Positions 1 through 12,038 of a stretch of DNA of 22,404 nt are shown here, piece by piece. The notes beneath the pieces are model-generated. The model was not told the origin of the DNA. It saw only the letters and a program-made list of their open reading frames with translations, and searched no databases. The position numbers and the translations under genes were made by a program. Where the stretch lies: contig CAZUZO010000044.1 in the NCBI GenBank assembly GCA_964624765.1, positions 1-22,404 of the forward strand, read 5' to 3'. This stretch comes from JAGTVB01 sp964624765. GTDB lineage: Bacteria > Pseudomonadota > Gammaproteobacteria > HK1. Position 1 is the first letter of the stretch, and the number at the start of each line of letters is the position of its first letter.

Positions 1-1
1 A

Positions 2-94
2 ATCGTTCCCGACGATTTTGTCGCCACCGTGCGCCTTGCTCTGCCGGCGCTCGTGCCATTTTTAAGACAGTTTCTAAGGGGCCGGCGCGTTTGA
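2..94 (+). CDS. 3' end of an unidentified protein (partial)
   Basis: The frame is open from the left edge to a TGA at 92-94 and encodes the last 30 residues of a protein, beginning IVPDDFVATVRLALPAL and ending in an Arg-rich tail (RQFLRGRRV). The mix of hydrophobic and charged residues looks like a genuine C-terminal amphipathic helix. The other frames of this stretch are Arg/Gly/Ala-rich noise. I do not recognise the family. A minus-strand frame (155 to 1) is also open to the edge but its translation has low complexity. The gene would converge with the RHH gene at 157-351. The call depends on sequence outside the window. Confidence 0.4.
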   Translation: MVPDDFVATVRLALPALVPFLRQFLRGRRV

Positions 95-156
95 TCTGCT
101 TCCCGGCTCCCGGACGCGCCCCGATCGTCGTGCTTGGCGCCCCGTTACGCAACATC

Positions 157-351
157 TTAGCTAGCCTGATCAGCGCAGGTCGCCCTGCCCTGCATCGTTG
201 GCACAGAGTCGCCTACATCGCTCTCGATCTTGTCTAAGTATTCTCTTAACGCGGCGTTGGCAACCTCGACCATGGTGGTTTCCATTCGGGCTGCAATCAC
301 TTTGAGCTTCTTTGCCATCCGAGCATCCACCCAGATCGTCTGTTTGTGCAT
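157..351 (-). CDS. Small ribbon-helix-helix DNA-binding protein (CopG/Arc-like; possible orphan antitoxin)
   Basis: This is a 64-residue protein. A short N-terminal beta strand (KQTIWVD, about residues 3-9) is followed by two helices (ARMAKKLKVIAARMETT and MVEVANAALREYLDKIE). That is the usual order of the Arc/CopG/MetJ ribbon-helix-helix fold, which dimerises and places the strand in the DNA major groove. The tail after residue 46 looks disordered. An AGAGGG Shine-Dalgarno lies about 8 nt before the ATG. Proteins of this size are often antitoxins or plasmid copy-number repressors that control their own promoter. No toxin-like partner is visible downstream, where the space to the window edge is only 156 bp, or directly upstream. 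An octamer repeat upstream (405-444) is a candidate operator. The fold is fairly sure; the role is inference. Confidence 0.7.
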   Translation of the reverse strand: MHKQTIWVDARMAKKLKVIAARMETTMVEVANAALREYLDKIESDVGDSVPTMQGRATCADQAS

Positions 352-404
352 AGGCGTATCCCTCTCGACATTGAGTAAGCAGTCATCGGCTCAGCCAGTG
401 CTGT

Positions 405-444
405 CCTTTTGGCCTTTTGGCCTTTTGGCCTTTTGGCCTTTTGC
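405..444. repeat. Tandem repeat, five units of CCTTTTGG
   Basis: Four perfect head-to-tail copies of the octamer CCTTTTGG are followed by a fifth with one change (CCTTTTGC). On the RHH gene's coding strand it reads CCAAAAGG and lies 54-93 bp upstream of that gene's ATG. It could be an iteron-like operator for the RHH protein or a slippage-prone spacer in its promoter. Unit number could vary by replication slippage. Confidence 0.9.
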
Positions 445-739
445 CTTCTGGACTCGAATAAACAACTTCCATGCCATAACTTGTGAAACGTCCTGACAGC
501 TTTTTTAAATTAACTTTTTTATCATTATAATTAGCATGTTAAATGGATTTCACAGGCCTCCTGAAAAGCCCTTGAGGTCAATCGCGGCAAACTCCGTGAG
601 CCACTCACCGCCACACCTTGGCGATCTGCACATTGTCGATGCCTGACCTATGGTCACGCCGTCAAAGCGTTGTCATGTCGTCTCATAGACCGTATCTCTG
701 CCAGAGGCCACCCCCTTCACCGCCGCGTTGGCCCTATCA
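445..739. other. Intergenic stretch with an AT-rich island; no gene recognised
   Basis: No convincing reading frame is present. At 501-545 there is an AT-rich island containing ATTATAAT, which gives a TATAAT hexamer on each strand (526-531 plus, 524-529 minus). It could serve as a -10 element, but I see no good -35 at the right distance on either strand. The stretch ends at the target duplication of the MITE-2 copy at 749. Confidence 0.4.
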
Positions 740-748
740 CGCCATCGG

Positions 749-954
749 GCGTTGGTCATGGTTTCGGCAGCTGGATGACCTTTGCCCTGGGGGCAGCCGC
801 CCCCTTGGAGCAAGGGACAGCGTGAAGACGTCCCTGTCGGCTTGGGTCCGGCATCCTTGCCGCACACACCCTTGCACCAAGGGGTTGGACTGCCGAAGGC
901 TTGGGCGCTAACGGTGTGCTCCAGAGCCACCCTGACGAAGCGATGACCATGGCC
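749..954 (+). mobile_element. MITE-2 copy 1: 206-bp non-coding element with 9-bp target duplication
   Basis: The ends are inverted repeats: left GGTCATGGTTTCG (753-765), right CGAAGCGATGACC (936-948). The element is flanked by an exact 9-bp direct repeat, CGCCATCGG, at 740-748 and 955-963, the expected footprint of transposition. Two related copies lie at 12039-12249 (inverted) and 4620-4973 (interrupted). The interior is highly foldable: GGGGGC/GCCCCC at 789-804, AGGGAC/GTCCCT at 813-835 and CGGCA/TGCCG at 849-862. It has no transposase and no conserved reading frame, so it would have to be moved in trans by an unknown full-length element. Confidence 0.8.
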
Positions 955-1230
955 CGCCATCGGTTTAAGTCCGCTTCGCATCATAGAATCACTCGTTAAA
1001 GGCTAAGACCGCACCGCGCATGTCAAAATCGACCCTGCCCGTAGCCACAGGTAATCACGCCTCCCGAATCCGGGGTATCATGGCAGGAGCCGGCACGCCT
1101 GTTCGGAACCGACACCATGAATGCGCCTCGAATTCGCAGGTGTTGCCGATATCGACGGAGATTGCCGCCGAGCGAAGCCAACCCCCCGCGCCGTGTGCAT
1201 CCGGCGGCGGATGCCCCGTCTTGGGGTGTT

Positions 1231-1262
1231 GTGTTGGGCGGAGTGGAATCCGCCGCCCACAC
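1231..1262 (+). other. GC-rich hairpin just upstream of MITE-1 copy A
   Basis: GTGTTGGGCGG (1231-1241) can pair with CCGCCCACAC (1253-1262) with one bulged T and an 11-nt loop. No T-run follows on either strand, so it is not a typical intrinsic terminator. The rest of 964-1267 contains no gene I can support. The hairpin ends six bases before the TGA that flanks the MITE. Its function is unknown. Confidence 0.45.
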
Positions 1263-1270
1263 TGAACTGA

Positions 1271-1410
1271 AAGCTTGTGAAGGAATCTGCTACACGACCC
1301 GATAGCGGCGTTGGGCAGTGCTTGCTCCTCGCCTATCCACTTGATATGTCTCAGACTTCGCGCCGTCCGCCTGGCTCTCGCGTCGCTCGCAACGGTTTTT
1401 TCACAAACTC
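1271..1410 (+). mobile_element. MITE-1 copy A (140 bp)
   Basis: The right end TTTTTTCACAAACTC and left end AAGCTTGTGAAGGAA are degraded versions of the family terminus GAGGTTGTGAAAAAACC. TGA flanks both sides (1268-1270 and 1411-1413), a 3-bp TNA target duplication. The interior shares the family core GATAGCGGCGTTGGGC with copies B, C and D and is in the same orientation as D. It ends 18 bp before the tldD start codon; the duplicated TGA plus GGTG downstream forms the only Shine-Dalgarno-like sequence (TGAGGTG) for that gene. Confidence 0.85.
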
Positions 1411-1428
1411 TGAGGTGCAGATACAACT

Positions 1429-2862
1429 ATGCTTGATACGATCGCGACCCGCTTCGCCAACCTCGCACCTGCCGTGGACTTTTGGGCGCTACGCCTGGTA
1501 GACGAAACCTATGAGTGTCTCACCGTGCGGCAGAATGTCGTGCAACCGCTCGCCAACACGCGCACGGTCGGCGCCTTGCTCACGGTCGTGGAACACGGAG
1601 GTATCGGCTACGCCGCTACCAGTGATGTCAGTCCCACCGGCTTAAGATCGATGGCCGATCAGGCGCAACGCTGGGCTTGGCAAACCGCTAACCGAGGGCT
1701 GATTCCCGGCTCCTTACTGCCACGCGCGGCTCATCGGGGGAGCTACCGATCGGCCGTCCAGCAGCCCTGGGAAAGCACCAGCCTGGCCGACAAGGTCAGC
1801 CTTCTGCGCACGCTAAATAGTCAACTGAAGACCCATGAGCGTATCGTCGACTGGCAGGCATCGCTCGCCCGCCGACACACTCAGGTGTTGCTCAGCAATA
1901 GCGACGGCGGCTTCATCGAGCAGGAATTCCATCACATCCTGCCAGCGCTCTCGGCGGTGGCCAATGACGCAAGTATGACCCAGCGGCGCAGCTACGGAGG
2001 CTCGGATATCGCGCGCCAGGGAGGCCTGGAACAGCTCACTCGCCTGGATTTCCTCGGCCAAGCCCAGCGGGTGGCGGAAGAAGTCCTTGTGCTTCTGCGG
2101 GCGCCGGCATGCCCAACGAAAACCGCAGACCTGTTGCTCATGCCAAGCCAGATGGTGCTGCAGATACACGAGAGTATCGGGCATCCCTTGGAGTTGGATC
2201 GAATCTTGGGCGATGAACGCAACTATGCCGGTGGGAGCTTCGTCACCTTGGACATGTTCGGCCATTATCGATATGGATCCGAGTGCCTAAACGTGACCTT
2301 CGATCCCACCCGCACCGAGCAGATAGCAAGCTACGCCTTCGATGACGAGGGGTTTCCAGCCAGGCGCGCGTATCTCATTCGCGACGGTATCCTAGAACGG
2401 CCGCTAGGGGGAGCTATTTCTCAAGCACGTAGCGGACTTCCGGGCGTGGCCAACAGTCGGGCTGGGCAGTGGAATCGTGCTCCCATCGACCGCATGGCAA
2501 ACTTGAACCTCGAGCCGGGTGATCGGTCCCTACCGATGCTCATCGAATCGATCGACGATGGCATTCTGATGGATACCAACGCGTCGTGGTCTATCGACGA
2601 TAGCCGCAACAAATTCCAGTTTGGTTGCGAGTATGGCCAGCTTATCGACGAAGGACGTCTGACCCAGGTCGTTCGCAACCCCAGTTACCGGGGGATCTCC
2701 GCGACGTTTTGGCGCAGCCTAAGTGATGTTGGCGACATCGACACCTTGCGTGTCCTTGGCACCGCTAACTGCGGCAAAGGTGAACCCAATCAGGTCATCC
2801 ATGTCGGGCATGCCTCTCCGGCGTGTGTGTTTCGTAGCATCGATGTATTTGGAGACACTTGA
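1429..2862 (+). CDS. tldD: TldD-type zinc metalloprotease, catalytic subunit
   Basis: This is a 477-residue protein close to the usual TldD length (E. coli about 481). The zinc-site motif HESIGH (H247, E248, H252) fits the HExxxH signature of TldD, and the C-terminal CGKGEPNQVIHVGHASP segment (from C448) is the conserved family end. TldD forms a heterodimer with TldE in the cytoplasm and degrades unfolded peptides; in E. coli the pair matures microcin B17 and acts on the antitoxin CcdA. The partner TldE is encoded next. The start at 1429 is the first ATG after TGAGGTG (1411-1417), 11 nt away, a slightly long gap. The TGA stop (2860-2862) is also the target-site triplet of the MITE that follows. 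The physiological substrate cannot be told from the window. Confidence 0.93.
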   Translation: MLDTIATRFANLAPAVDFWALRLVDETYECLTVRQNVVQPLANTRTVGALLTVVEHGGIGYAATSDVSPTGLRSMADQAQRWAWQTANRGLIPGSLLPRAAHRGSYRSAVQQPWESTSLADKVSLLRTLNSQLKTHERIVDWQASLARRHTQVLLSNSDGGFIEQEFHHILPALSAVANDASMTQRRSYGGSDIARQGGLEQLTRLDFLGQAQRVAEEVLVLLRAPACPTKTADLLLMPSQMVLQIHESIGHPLELDRILGDERNYAGGSFVTLDMFGHYRYGSECLNVTFDPTRTEQIASYAFDDEGFPARRAYLIRDGILERPLGGAISQARSGLPGVANSRAGQWNRAPIDRMANLNLEPGDRSLPMLIESIDDGILMDTNASWSIDDSRNKFQFGCEYGQLIDEGRLTQVVRNPSYRGISATFWRSLSDVGDIDTLRVLGTANCGKGEPNQVIHVGHASPACVFRSIDVFGDT

Positions 2863-3008
2863 ACTCTTGCGAAAGAGCCGTAGCGAGCGAACATTCCCAG
2901 AGCCAGACAGAACAGAGGCGCGCAGCAGCGAGACCTTAGGCTAGATAGGCGAGAAGCGATCACTGCCCAACGCCGCTCCGGTAGCACAGCCGGTTTTTTC
3001 ACAACTTC
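2863..3008 (-). mobile_element. MITE-1 copy B (146 bp), between tldD and tldE
   Basis: The right terminus GGTTTTTTCACAACTTC is nearly perfect; the left, ACTCTTGCGAAAGAGCC, is worn. The flanking triplets are TGA (2860-2862) and CGA (3009-3011), one change from a TNA duplication. On the minus strand the interior carries the family core AGCGGCGTTGGGCAGTG. It is the most diverged copy and 5-6 bp longer than the others. Removing the element and one triplet would leave 13 nt between the tldD stop and the tldE ATG, a normal operon gap. Confidence 0.82.
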
Positions 3009-3024
3009 CGAGGCCATCGCCAGC

Positions 3025-4341
3025 ATGAAGGATTACTTCTACGCCGTCGCCGAATCCCTGGACCAGCTGGTCGAATCGTCTGAGGTCTATACCTGTTACT
3101 TCGAGGCCGAGGACTCGGATTTCGTCCGTCTCAACCAGAACCGCTTCCGGCAGGCGGGCAGTGTCGTGCAGCGGCAGCTCGGCATCGACCTCATTGCGGA
3201 CAGGCAACATGCCGCCGCAACCCTGACGCTCACAGGGAACCTCTCAATTGACCGTACACGCATCGGCCAGTGGCTACCACTGCTACGCAGGCAACGGGCA
3301 GCTTTGCCTGCCGATCCGTATCTGCTCTATGCCACAGAACGCCATAGCACCGAGCATGTTGCAAAGGACACACTACCGGATGCAGGCACTGCCCTGACAG
3401 ACATCATGACCGCGGCGAGCGGGCTCGATCTGGTCGGTCTATGGGCGAGTGGAACCCTGTATCGAGGTTTCGCCAATTCCCTTGGACAACGCAATTGGTA
3501 TGCTCAACCCAGTTTTCACTTTGACTGGAGCTGCTTCGATGCGAGCGGGCGGGCGGTAAAGCATCACTACGCGGGAACGCTGTGGGAGCCGACCCGCCTG
3601 GGGCATAAGATAGACGCCGCTCGCACCCAACTCGAGTTATTAAGGCGTGAACCGTGGCATCTGAAGCCGGGCCGTTACCGCACTTTCCTGGCCCCATCGG
3701 CGGTACACGAGATTTTTGACCTGGTGGCCTGGGGCGGCTTCGGGCTGAAAAGCCATCGCACGCGCCAGACACCGTTCATCAAACTGGTCAACCGCCAAGC
3801 ACGCCTACACCCAGGAATCACCCTTCACGAGCACCACGCTGGGGGATTCGCCCCGCGATTTACTGCCAGCGGTTACATCAAACCAGAACGGGTCACACTC
3901 ATCGCCGACGGTCAGTACCGAGAATGCCTGGTCAGCCCACGCAGCGGCATGGAATACGGTGAACCTGTCAACGCCGGAAATGAGATCCCGGAGTCACTTG
4001 AGCTAAGTGCCGGCGAACTCTCCGAAGACGTCATCTTGCAGCAACTCGATACCGGACTTTACGTAAGTCATCTTTGGTATTGCAATTTTTCGGACCGCAA
4101 CGACTGCCGTATCACGGGGATGACCCGCTATGCCTGCTTCTGGGTACAAGACGGGACGATCGTCGCGCCCGTGGGCGCCATGCGCTTCGACGACAGCCTT
4201 TACCATCTGTTCGGGGACAAACTGGTTGGCCTCACGACCGCGCGTGAACGCCTGTTTTCAGCAGACACCTATTACCAGCGCTCGACCCAAAGCGCGCTGG
4301 TACCGGGCGCTCTCATCGAGGAGCTACATCTCACACTGTGA
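3025..4341 (+). CDS. tldE: TldE/PmbA-type subunit of the TldD/TldE protease
   Basis: This is a 438-residue protein of the TldD/PmbA family without an HExxxH motif, as expected for the non-catalytic TldE partner (E. coli PmbA 450 residues). Family landmarks are the C-terminal GLYVSHLWYCNFSDRND segment, then ITGMTRYACFWVQDG and the VGAMRF turn. TldE is required for activity and makes the closed cavity around the TldD active site. The GAGGCC at 3010-3015, 9 nt before the ATG, is the likely ribosome site and abuts the MITE copy B end. The gene is probably co-transcribed with tldD through the MITE. No terminator with a T-run is seen after the stop; GCCCGCGGGC at about 4350-4360 is only a short palindrome. 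Confidence 0.92.
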   Translation: MKDYFYAVAESLDQLVESSEVYTCYFEAEDSDFVRLNQNRFRQAGSVVQRQLGIDLIADRQHAAATLTLTGNLSIDRTRIGQWLPLLRRQRAALPADPYLLYATERHSTEHVAKDTLPDAGTALTDIMTAASGLDLVGLWASGTLYRGFANSLGQRNWYAQPSFHFDWSCFDASGRAVKHHYAGTLWEPTRLGHKIDAARTQLELLRREPWHLKPGRYRTFLAPSAVHEIFDLVAWGGFGLKSHRTRQTPFIKLVNRQARLHPGITLHEHHAGGFAPRFTASGYIKPERVTLIADGQYRECLVSPRSGMEYGEPVNAGNEIPESLELSAGELSEDVILQQLDTGLYVSHLWYCNFSDRNDCRITGMTRYACFWVQDGTIVAPVGAMRFDDSLYHLFGDKLVGLTTARERLFSADTYYQRSTQSALVPGALIEELHLTL

Positions 4342-4619
4342 CCATCGCGCCCGCGGGCAGGCAACAATGCTCCGCTCTGGACGTTCCCACCAATGAGGAT
4401 TTAGCCGAATCCCGTGTAAAACCTATAGTGCACCGACCTGATTCGTGGATTAACCCGATGGGCCAACATGAACATTGGCTGGGATCGCGACCACGGATGT
4501 CTTAGGAGCGCTATAGCCGGGAATCGGTCGACCGTTAGGGCCTTCCGAAGCTCCCAAAACCGAGGCACCTATGTACGCCGACCACACAATTAGATAACTT
4601 ACGTGAGACAACTCAGGTG
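4342..4619. other. Intergenic stretch with no recognised feature
   Basis: No reading frame, RNA gene or clear promoter could be supported here. It ends with ACTCAGGTG (4611-4619), which is the left target duplication of the MITE-2 copy that follows. Confidence 0.5.
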
Positions 4620-4973
4620 GCGTTGATCATCGTTTCGGAACTGAGAGGTTGTGAAAAAACCGTCGCGAGCGGGCCGAGAGCCAGGCGGACGGCGCCAAGC
4701 CGAGAGACATATCAGATAGATAGGCGAGGGGCGAGCACCGCCCAACGCCGCTATCGGCTCGTGTAGCAGGTTTTTTCACAACCTCTGAGATCACCCTTGC
4801 CGGTAGGAAAACCGACTTCTTAAGCCGGAGGTGCGCTGTGCAGACACATCCCTGTGGGTTTGGGCTCGGTCCTGGCCTCGCACACCGTTGCCGCAAGGAG
4901 TTTGGCTGCCGAAGGCTGGGACGCCCACTGTGTGTCCCGAACCTGCCACCCTGACGCAACGATGACCCTGGCC
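4620..4973 (+). mobile_element. MITE-2 copy 3, split by an inserted MITE-1
   Basis: The left end GCGTTGATCATCGTTTCGG lies at 4620-4638 and the right end GCAACGATGACCCTGGCC ends at 4973. The flanking 9-mers ACTCAGGTG (4611-4619) and ACTTAGATG (4974-4982) match at 7 of 9 positions, an aged target duplication. MITE-1 copy C (4645-4785) plus one TGA interrupt it; subtracting these 144 bp leaves 210 bp, the same size as copies 1 and 2, and the join aligns to them base for base in length. It is the most diverged of the three copies, in line with being old enough to be hit by a second element. It occupies the space directly upstream of gltB. Confidence 0.8.
4645..4785 (-). mobile_element. MITE-1 copy C (141 bp), nested inside MITE-2
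   Basis: This is the best preserved copy. Perfect 17-bp inverted ends, GAGGTTGTGAAAAAACC at 4645-4661 and its complement at 4769-4785, are flanked by identical TGA triplets (4642-4644, 4786-4788). On the minus strand the interior carries GATAGCGGCGTTGGGCGG. It has no coding capacity. If transcribed, the ends could pair into a long stem closing a loop of about 107 nt. Confidence 0.92.
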
Positions 4974-5018
4974 ACTTAGATGAGACAGCAATTGAAGGCA
5001 GTGAAAGAGTATAGACCG

Positions 5019-9671
<4,653 letters not shown>

Positions 9672-9711
9672 TGGCGTTCGGACTCTACCCACAACCTGAC
9701 AGGAGGCGCCG

Positions 9712-9756
9712 ATGCGCGCAGACTTCGTTTTGAAAACAGATCAGCACCATGGGTAA
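9712..9756 (+). CDS. 14-codon leader mini-ORF overlapping the gltD start
   Basis: An ATG preceded by a strong AGGAGG Shine-Dalgarno (9701-9706) opens a 14-residue frame (MRADFVLKTDQHHG) that stops at TAA 9754-9756, across the gltD ATG at 9749-9751. The gltD start itself has no clear Shine-Dalgarno. Ribosomes finishing the mini-ORF would be placed to restart at gltD, five bases back. This reads as translational coupling. The peptide has no run of one amino acid that would suggest classic attenuation. The role is inferred from sequence only. Confidence 0.45.
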   Translation: MRADFVLKTDQHHG

Positions 9757-11191
9757 GCCGACGGGTTTCATGGAGATCCGGCGCCGCGATCGAGCTTACG
9801 GCCCGGTCGTGGAACGAATCCAGCACTTTCGAGAGTTCGTGCTACCGCTTCCCGAGGCAGAGCTAAGGCGCCAGGGTGCCCGCTGTATGGACTGCGGTAT
9901 TCCGTATTGTCACCAGGGTTGCCCAGTCAATAACATCATTCCTGACTGGAACGACCTGGTGTATCACGATCAGTGGCATGCCGCTCTCGACGTACTACAT
10001 TCGACCAACAACTTCCCGGAGTTTACCGGCCGCATCTGTCCGGCGCCCTGTGAAGCCTCCTGTACCCTGAACCTCCTCGATGAGCCGGTCACCATCAAGA
10101 CCATCGAATGCGCCATCATCGACAAAGGTTGGAGTGAAGAGTGGGTACGACCACAGATCCCCATCCATCGCACCGGCAAGCGGGTAGCGATCGTCGGCTC
10201 CGGCCCGGCGGGACTTGCCTGTGCGCAACAGCTTGCGCGCGCCGGCCACACGGTCATGGTGTACGAGAAAAACCCTCGCATCGGTGGTCTGTTGCGCTAC
10301 GGCATCCCCAATTTCAAGCTTGAGAAGCACCTCATCGATCGGCGCATCGCTCAAATGCAAGCCGAGGGTGTGGAGTTTTTGACCAACCGGCATGTGGGTG
10401 TCGCTGTTTCGGCCAAAGAACTCCTACTCACTCATGATGCCATAGTGTTGGCCGGCGGCTCGGAACACCCGAGGGAGCTCCCCATCGAAGGCCGCGAGCT
10501 TGCCGGGGTGCACTTCGCTATGAAGTTTCTCACCCAACAGAACAAGCGCGGTGCCGGTGAAGCTCTCGATCACATCCCAATCCTGACTGCCAAAGATAAA
10601 GACGTGGTGGTGATCGGTGGAGGCGACACCGGTTCGGACTGTGTAGGCACTGCGGCAAGGCAAGGCGCCCGCTCCATCACTCAGATCGAGATCATGCCAA
10701 AGCCACCAGAACGAGAAGACAAGCTGCTGACGTGGCCCAATTGGCCGATGAAGCTGCGCACCTCCACCTCCCACGAGGAAGGCTGCCAACGGGATTGGTC
10801 TGTATCCAGCCGAAGGCTGCGGGGTATCGACGGTCACGTCGCCGCCATCGAATTGGCACGAGTGGAATGGGTTCGGCAGGCCAACGGCGGTTGGGCAATG
10901 TCGGAAATTGAAGGCAGTCAGTTCGAGATCAAAACGAATCTGGTACTGTTGGCCATGGGATTCGTCCACCCGGTACATAACGGTATGCTGGAGGAACTCG
11001 CCGTTACCTACGACGATCGAGGCAATATCGGTGCGTCCACCGATGATTACAAGACCTCAATCGATAAAGTCTTCGTCGCTGGCGATATGCGCCGGGGCCA
11101 GTCACTGGTGGTGTGGGCCATTCGCGAGGGGCGACAGTGTGCAAGGGCGGTGGATGAATACCTGATGGGTCACTCTGAACTGCCTCGCTAG
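9749..11191 (+). CDS. gltD: Glutamate synthase (NADPH) small subunit
   Basis: The protein has 480 residues, typical for GltD. It takes electrons from NADPH through FAD and passes them via 4Fe-4S clusters to GltB. The N-terminal cysteine sets C46/C49/C54/C58 (RCMDCGIPYCHQGC) and C97/C101/C105 (CPAPCEASC) bind the clusters. The FAD Rossmann motif VAIVGSGPAGLACAQ spans about 146-160 and the NADPH motif VVVIGGGDTGSDC about 286-298. The C-terminal VFVAGDMRRGQSLVVWAI is the family FAD-contact end. The start MGKPTGFMEI is the canonical GltD N terminus. It follows gltB by 77 bp and is probably in the same operon, with its start overlapped by the mini-ORF at 9712. Confidence 0.97.
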   Translation: MGKPTGFMEIRRRDRAYGPVVERIQHFREFVLPLPEAELRRQGARCMDCGIPYCHQGCPVNNIIPDWNDLVYHDQWHAALDVLHSTNNFPEFTGRICPAPCEASCTLNLLDEPVTIKTIECAIIDKGWSEEWVRPQIPIHRTGKRVAIVGSGPAGLACAQQLARAGHTVMVYEKNPRIGGLLRYGIPNFKLEKHLIDRRIAQMQAEGVEFLTNRHVGVAVSAKELLLTHDAIVLAGGSEHPRELPIEGRELAGVHFAMKFLTQQNKRGAGEALDHIPILTAKDKDVVVIGGGDTGSDCVGTAARQGARSITQIEIMPKPPEREDKLLTWPNWPMKLRTSTSHEEGCQRDWSVSSRRLRGIDGHVAAIELARVEWVRQANGGWAMSEIEGSQFEIKTNLVLLAMGFVHPVHNGMLEELAVTYDDRGNIGASTDDYKTSIDKVFVAGDMRRGQSLVVWAIREGRQCARAVDEYLMGHSELPR

Positions 11192-11376
11192 GGAACCATC
11201 GGCAAGCTCACAATCACTCCGGCAACGCGGCTACCCCGTGCTGGAAACCAGAGCGGTTTGGTTCCGCATTCGCCGGGCGCACCAATGGGCCTCCACTCGG
11301 CGCAGTGACTAACGGTTTGGCCATCCTCAAAGCCAAGATCGATATCATGTGCAGCCGCAGCGGCGCTGGATCCACC

Positions 11377-11405
11377 CTGACTCCTAAGGTAGGCTAGTCT
11401 AAACT
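11377..11405 (+). promoter_or_regulatory. Candidate weak sigma-70 promoter for the YaiL-like gene
   Basis: CTGACT (11377-11382), a 17-nt spacer and TAAACT (11400-11405) match the -35 and -10 consensus at four of six bases each. It lies about 39 bp before the downstream ATG in a 252-bp gap after gltD that holds no convincing gene. The match is modest and could be chance. Confidence 0.3.
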
Positions 11406-11443
11406 GACGATACTTGGCCTTTTAATCAGACAGGGGCAAGGTG

Positions 11444-12031
11444 ATGGGTAGTTCCCTACAAGAGCAATTAGTAAAAGCCGGTCTGGTCACAGAACAGCAG
11501 GTGCGCCAACAGAAAATCCGTGGGATCGAAACGGTTCGCCGCGCGAAAAAGAAAAAACAGGGCGCGCGCCCCATCAGACAGAGTGAACAGCCATCCAACG
11601 CTGCGGATCCAGCTCATCTCAAGGGACAAGACACACATCGAGCAGCGCAACAAACCGTCACGCAGCCAGAACCCGAGGACAAATCACCCTCCCCCAGTGA
11701 GCGCAAACTCCTGCGGGTTCGTGTCAAGGCCCTGCTTCGACGCTATCGCGTCAACGATCCTGAGGCCGAGACACCCTATCATTTTTTGGTCGGTAAGCAT
11801 ATCCGACGTCTTTATGTGACCGATGGACAACATGCTTTGCTCAGCCAAGGGCTGCTTGCCATCATTCCCTTTGGCGAACGTCATTACCTCATAGCAGCCG
11901 ATAAGCTTGCGGCCCTAAAACAGGTTGATCCCAATTTAACCATCATCACCCAAAAGGCGGTCAGCCCTGGCGAGTCGGCAACCGATGACCCTTACGCTAA
12001 GTATCCGGTTCCCGATGATCTCATCTGGTAG
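11444..12031 (+). CDS. yaiL: YaiL / DUF2058 family protein
   Basis: This 195-residue protein matches E. coli YaiL in plan. The N-terminal LQEQLVKAGLVTEQQ segment is followed by a Lys/Arg-rich basic stretch (RRAKKKKQGARP). A low-complexity Gln/Pro/Ser linker spans about residues 45-87. The C-terminal DUF2058 core (HFLVGKHIRRLYVTD, then LAIIPFGERHYLIAADK) ends with the hallmark DDPYAKYPVPDDLIW. The family is largely confined to Gammaproteobacteria; its function is poorly known, and nucleic-acid association has been proposed because of the basic region. I chose the ATG at 11444 over the GTG three bases earlier because AGGGG (11432-11436) is then 7 nt away. A MITE-2 copy begins eight bases after the stop. 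Confidence 0.9.
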   Translation: MGSSLQEQLVKAGLVTEQQVRQQKIRGIETVRRAKKKKQGARPIRQSEQPSNAADPAHLKGQDTHRAAQQTVTQPEPEDKSPSPSERKLLRVRVKALLRRYRVNDPEAETPYHFLVGKHIRRLYVTDGQHALLSQGLLAIIPFGERHYLIAADKLAALKQVDPNLTIITQKAVSPGESATDDPYAKYPVPDDLIW

Positions 12032-12038
12032 GCCGGAG

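Noticed and set aside
1..155. Minus-strand frame open to the left edge, starting one base after the RHH stop, as a possible toxin
   Set aside because: The position would suit a toxin, but the translation is Arg/Gly/Ala-rich, matches no toxin family I know and overlaps a better plus-strand C terminus.
673..984. Minus-strand open frame of about 103 codons, and similar frames at 12131-12322 and 11985-12242
   Set aside because: They lie in copies of MITE-2. Their similarity comes from the shared DNA, and differences between copies are mostly amino-acid changing, so the frames are not under protein selection.
2863..3008. Intergenic sequence after tldD as a promoter or attenuator of tldE
   Set aside because: Its ends and interior match the other MITE-1 copies, so it is explained as an insertion. 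No promoter hexamers of quality were seen in it.
4980..5018. Earlier in-frame ATG for gltB
   Set aside because: It lies within the MITE-2 target duplication and lacks a Shine-Dalgarno, while 5019 has AAAGAG at a good distance. It cannot be fully excluded.
11305..11397. 30-codon GTG-started frame between gltD and the YaiL gene
   Set aside because: The peptide looks moderately protein-like, but there is no ribosome site and no recognised family.
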